Source: Bacillota bacterium (lineage in GTDB: Bacteria > Bacillota > Clostridia > Lachnospirales > Lachnospiraceae). Taken from it: a stretch of 64,000 nt of DNA. Location of the stretch: positions 686,467 through 750,466 of the forward strand of contig JAEYLX010000075.1 in NCBI GenBank assembly GCA_023407575.1, given 5' to 3'. The position numbers were made by a program, and so were the translations under genes. The notes below the pieces were generated by a model. The model had not been told where the DNA came from. It worked only from the letters and a program-made list of their open reading frames with translations, and did not search any database. This document shows positions 62,324 through 64,000 of this stretch, in pieces (position 1 is the stretch's first letter; every line of letters begins with the position of its first letter).

Positions 62324-63031
62324 TTATAATTGTAAATCTTCGAAGCAAAATGGATCGCCATGCCCTGGATAAACCGTCTTTATTGTTAAATTTTTAAACT
62401 TATTAATACTATCATACAATAGTGGAAAATCAATAGCATTGGGAGCAGGACCAGGTTTTTCAATATTTTCGAATAAATCTCCAGCAATTAATTCATCACC
62501 CTTTATAACAATTGCAATTGATCCTGGAGTATGACCAGGGACATGAAATACTTTTGCTTCTAAACCATAAACAGATAAGTCAAAGCCATCTTCCAATAAA
62601 ATATCTGGGTTAAAACTCTCGAATTCATCAAGAGTTTTCTGCGTAACATTTGTGATAACCTCTTGATATTGTAAAAACATATGCTGCAATTCAACAGAGC
62701 TATATTGGTAACTTTTCATCCATTTTCGTAATGTTGGCCCATCCACCAATTCTTTATCATATGCATTCATAGCAATTGGAGCATTGTAGTGTTTTCGTAA
62801 ATATGCTGCATTACAGGTATGGTCGTTATCTCCGTGTGTTAATACAATAAGGTTAAGATTATCAGGAGTACATCCAGCGTCCTTCAGTTCCTTTAGCAAA
62901 AGTTCTCGTCTGTTCGTAAATTGCTGATCCATTACGAGATGTCCACCTGTATCAAATAGAATAAATCCGTTTTCATTTTTGCTAAGATAGCAATTTACAC
63001 CCTTTAAATCAATTCGAATAAGTTCTAACAT
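62324..63031 (-). CDS. MBL-fold metallohydrolase
   Basis: A 235-residue metallo-beta-lactamase-fold protein. The metal motif reads LTHGDNDHTCNAAYL (HxDxDH variant of HxHxDH), followed by the second-site HVPGHTPGSIAIV, LIAGDLFE and the final histidine in YPGHGDPF. This is the glyoxalase II/flavoprotein-like small hydrolase group; substrate unknown. It lies 13 bases after the padR gene and is therefore probably controlled by it. AAGGGAGGTAACAGG precedes the ATG. Confidence 0.9.
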   Translation of the reverse strand: MLELIRIDLKGVNCYLSKNENGFILFDTGGHLVMDQQFTNRRELLLKELKDAGCTPDNLNLIVLTHGDNDHTCNAAYLRKHYNAPIAMNAYDKELVDGPTLRKWMKSYQYSSVELQHMFLQYQEVITNVTQKTLDEFESFNPDILLEDGFDLSVYGLEAKVFHVPGHTPGSIAIVIKGDELIAGDLFENIEKPGPAPNAIDFPLLYDSINKFKNLTIKTVYPGHGDPFCFEDLQL

Positions 63032-63044
63032 CCTGTTACCTCCC

Positions 63045-63578
63045 TTAAATTAGTTCTGATAATGGTATACCATTCCTGATATGCTGACACCATCGTATGG
63101 ATTCCTGTGTAATGCAAATACCATAATAAAGGGTTGATAATTTATAATAATGCTGTTCTTTGTTCTCCATTTTACTAAATTCGCTTTCCAATTCTTTTAA
63201 CTTCCTCAAATAATTCGTATTATTAATCTCATGTTCCAACAGTTGTCGATCACGAAGCTCCGCAGGTAATTGATCAAAGAAATATACCTTAGCTAAATGC
63301 GTATTGGTTCCGTCAAGTACATTCATAGGTGACACTAACCAATCCAAAAACACTTTTTTACCAGCCACAGTTATTTTATAAAAATTCTTTTGTCGGTCTC
63401 CCTTCGGTTTCTCGTACATATTTAAATAGCCCTGAGCCGTCAGCTTTTTAAGGGCTGGATATAGGCTGCCATAGCTGGCTTTATAAAAAACTCCTATTCC
63501 GTTTTCAATGTATTTCTTAATATCATAACCCGTTAATTCTTCATTCAGTACCATTCCAAGTATAATATAGTCTAGCAT
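63045..63578 (-). CDS. PadR family transcriptional regulator
   Basis: A 177-residue protein with a PadR winged helix (LDYIILGMVLNEELTGYDIK, then FYKASYGSLYPALKKLTAQGYL) and a C-terminal Vir-like helical dimerisation domain. Members sense toxic small molecules and repress detoxification or efflux genes. AGGAG precedes the ATG. A long palindrome covers the predicted promoter, so autoregulation is likely. The MBL gene is the co-transcribed candidate target. Confidence 0.92.
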   Translation of the reverse strand: MLDYIILGMVLNEELTGYDIKKYIENGIGVFYKASYGSLYPALKKLTAQGYLNMYEKPKGDRQKNFYKITVAGKKVFLDWLVSPMNVLDGTNTHLAKVYFFDQLPAELRDRQLLEHEINNTNYLRKLKELESEFSKMENKEQHYYKLSTLYYGICITQESIRWCQHIRNGIPLSELI

Positions 63579-63620
63579 TTAATCGCTCCTCATATATTGT
63601 TTGACACATCTTATATGTAT

Positions 63621-63653
63621 CTTATAGATATATTGTATCAATATATCTATAAG
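63621..63653. promoter_or_regulatory. PadR operator: 33-bp perfect palindrome
   Basis: Arms cttatagatatattg (63621-63635) and complement (63639-63653) with a 3-base centre. It covers the -10 box and the spacer of the promoter. A further half-like motif (catcttata) lies just left of it (63607-63615). Confidence 0.8.
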
Positions 63654-63660
63654 ATGTCAA
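63632..63660 (-). promoter_or_regulatory. Sigma-A promoter of padR-MBL
   Basis: TTGACA (complement of 63655-63660) and TACAAT (complement of 63632-63637) with a 17-bp spacer, overlapped by the palindrome. Confidence 0.85.
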
Positions 63661-63726
63661 TGTTGTTACATGCAAGGAGCCAGAAAAGTTATGATACTTA
63701 TTATGAATAAAAAGGACTTCTCAAAT

Positions 63727-64000
63727 TGAACCGACCCCCAATTGTTAGACCAAAAATCTAATGATTGGAGTGGGTATGGTATAATAAACTAGACACTTAG
63801 ATAAGAGAATTCTGTGAAAGGTGAATAGTTTATGGCAAGAAGAAAGTTTGATAGGAATTTTAAATTAGCAGCAGTAAAGCTTGTTGTTCATGATGAGATG
63901 CCTGTTTCTGAAGTAGCTAAGCAACTGGACATTCATTATAATAGTTTATATCGCTGGATTCGTGAATACGAAGAGTATGGAGAAAGTGCGTTCCCTGGTC
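63727..64000 (+). mobile_element. Left end of an IS3-type insertion sequence
   Basis: The left end begins near tgaaccgacccccaattg and contains an imperfect hairpin before the first transposase gene, as typical of IS3-family ends. Only the left end is visible, so inverted repeat match and target duplication cannot be checked here. Confidence 0.7.
63832..64000 (+). CDS. IS3-family transposase OrfA, N-terminal part
   Basis: The frame begins MARRKFDRNFKLAAVKLVVH and continues with a transposase_8 helix-turn-helix (VSEVAKQLDIHYNSLYRWIRE), running off the right edge after 56 residues. OrfA binds the IS ends and is fused by frameshift to the DDE catalytic OrfB in this family; OrfB is outside the window. 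GAAAGGTGA precedes the ATG. Confidence 0.9.
   Translation, partial: MARRKFDRNFKLAAVKLVVHDEMPVSEVAKQLDIHYNSLYRWIREYEEYGESAFPG

Noticed and set aside
1..64000. tRNA or rRNA genes
   Set aside because: No cloverleaf with a GGTTCRA-type T-loop or rRNA-like segment was recognised on either strand by eye; a tRNAscan run would be decisive.

Overview
The window is low-GC DNA. Most genes have strong GGAGG-type ribosome binding sites and many have textbook TTGACA/TATAAT promoters. Gram-positive RNA regulators are present (a lysine riboswitch and a tyrosine T-box). Together with a giant acyl-CoA dehydratase activase, a cell-surface pullulanase and lipoprotein-type binding proteins, this points to an anaerobic Firmicute of the Lachnospiraceae (Clostridium cluster XIVa), resembling Lachnoclostridium phytofermentans. 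That assignment is an inference from gene content, not a database match. The region looks like ordinary chromosome; the only mobile element is the start of an IS3-type insertion sequence at the right edge.

Left third (1-24.7 kb): a WYL-type regulator fragment, yqeY, a three-gene amino acid ABC transporter behind a lysine riboswitch, a DUF4153 membrane protein, an NCS2 purine permease, an EF-G-like GTPase with an unusual G4 motif, and an aromatic amino acid group (aroF, tyrA, aroA). These are followed by an orphan exported protein, a HAD-type protein, an ECF sigma factor with its probable membrane-bound DUF4179 partner, an anchored type I pullulanase and T-box-controlled tyrS.

Middle third (24-44 kb): a C_GCAxxG_C_C protein, a 1408-residue two-module CoA dehydratase activase, two very small genes sharing a terminator, a HAD plus ABC-F (Lsa/CplR-like) operon, ilvN-ilvC behind an attenuator-like leader, two family-2 glycosyltransferases, a GntR(YtrA)-ABC transporter operon, a DUF4173-like membrane protein, a DUF2975/HTH pair, another HTH regulator and an EamA transporter.

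Right third (44-64 kb): an oligopeptide ABC transporter operon (oppA-B-C-D-F order of transcription) in which OppC and OppA carry large extracytoplasmic insertions; an overlapping pair encoding methylene-THF reductase/homocysteine methyltransferase and a short cobalamin methionine synthase; DUF2752 and Q-rich DUF4190 proteins; a GT2-GtrA fusion; a GGDEF/EAL protein; and an autoregulated-looking padR-MBL operon.

No large undescribed multi-gene defence or biosynthetic system is visible. The most unusual items are the repeat-built insertion in OppC, two intergenic tandem-repeat arrays (one apparently grown from the 3' arm of a terminator, one running into a stop codon), a dispersed set of nested intergenic palindromes, and the uncharacterised ilvN leader.
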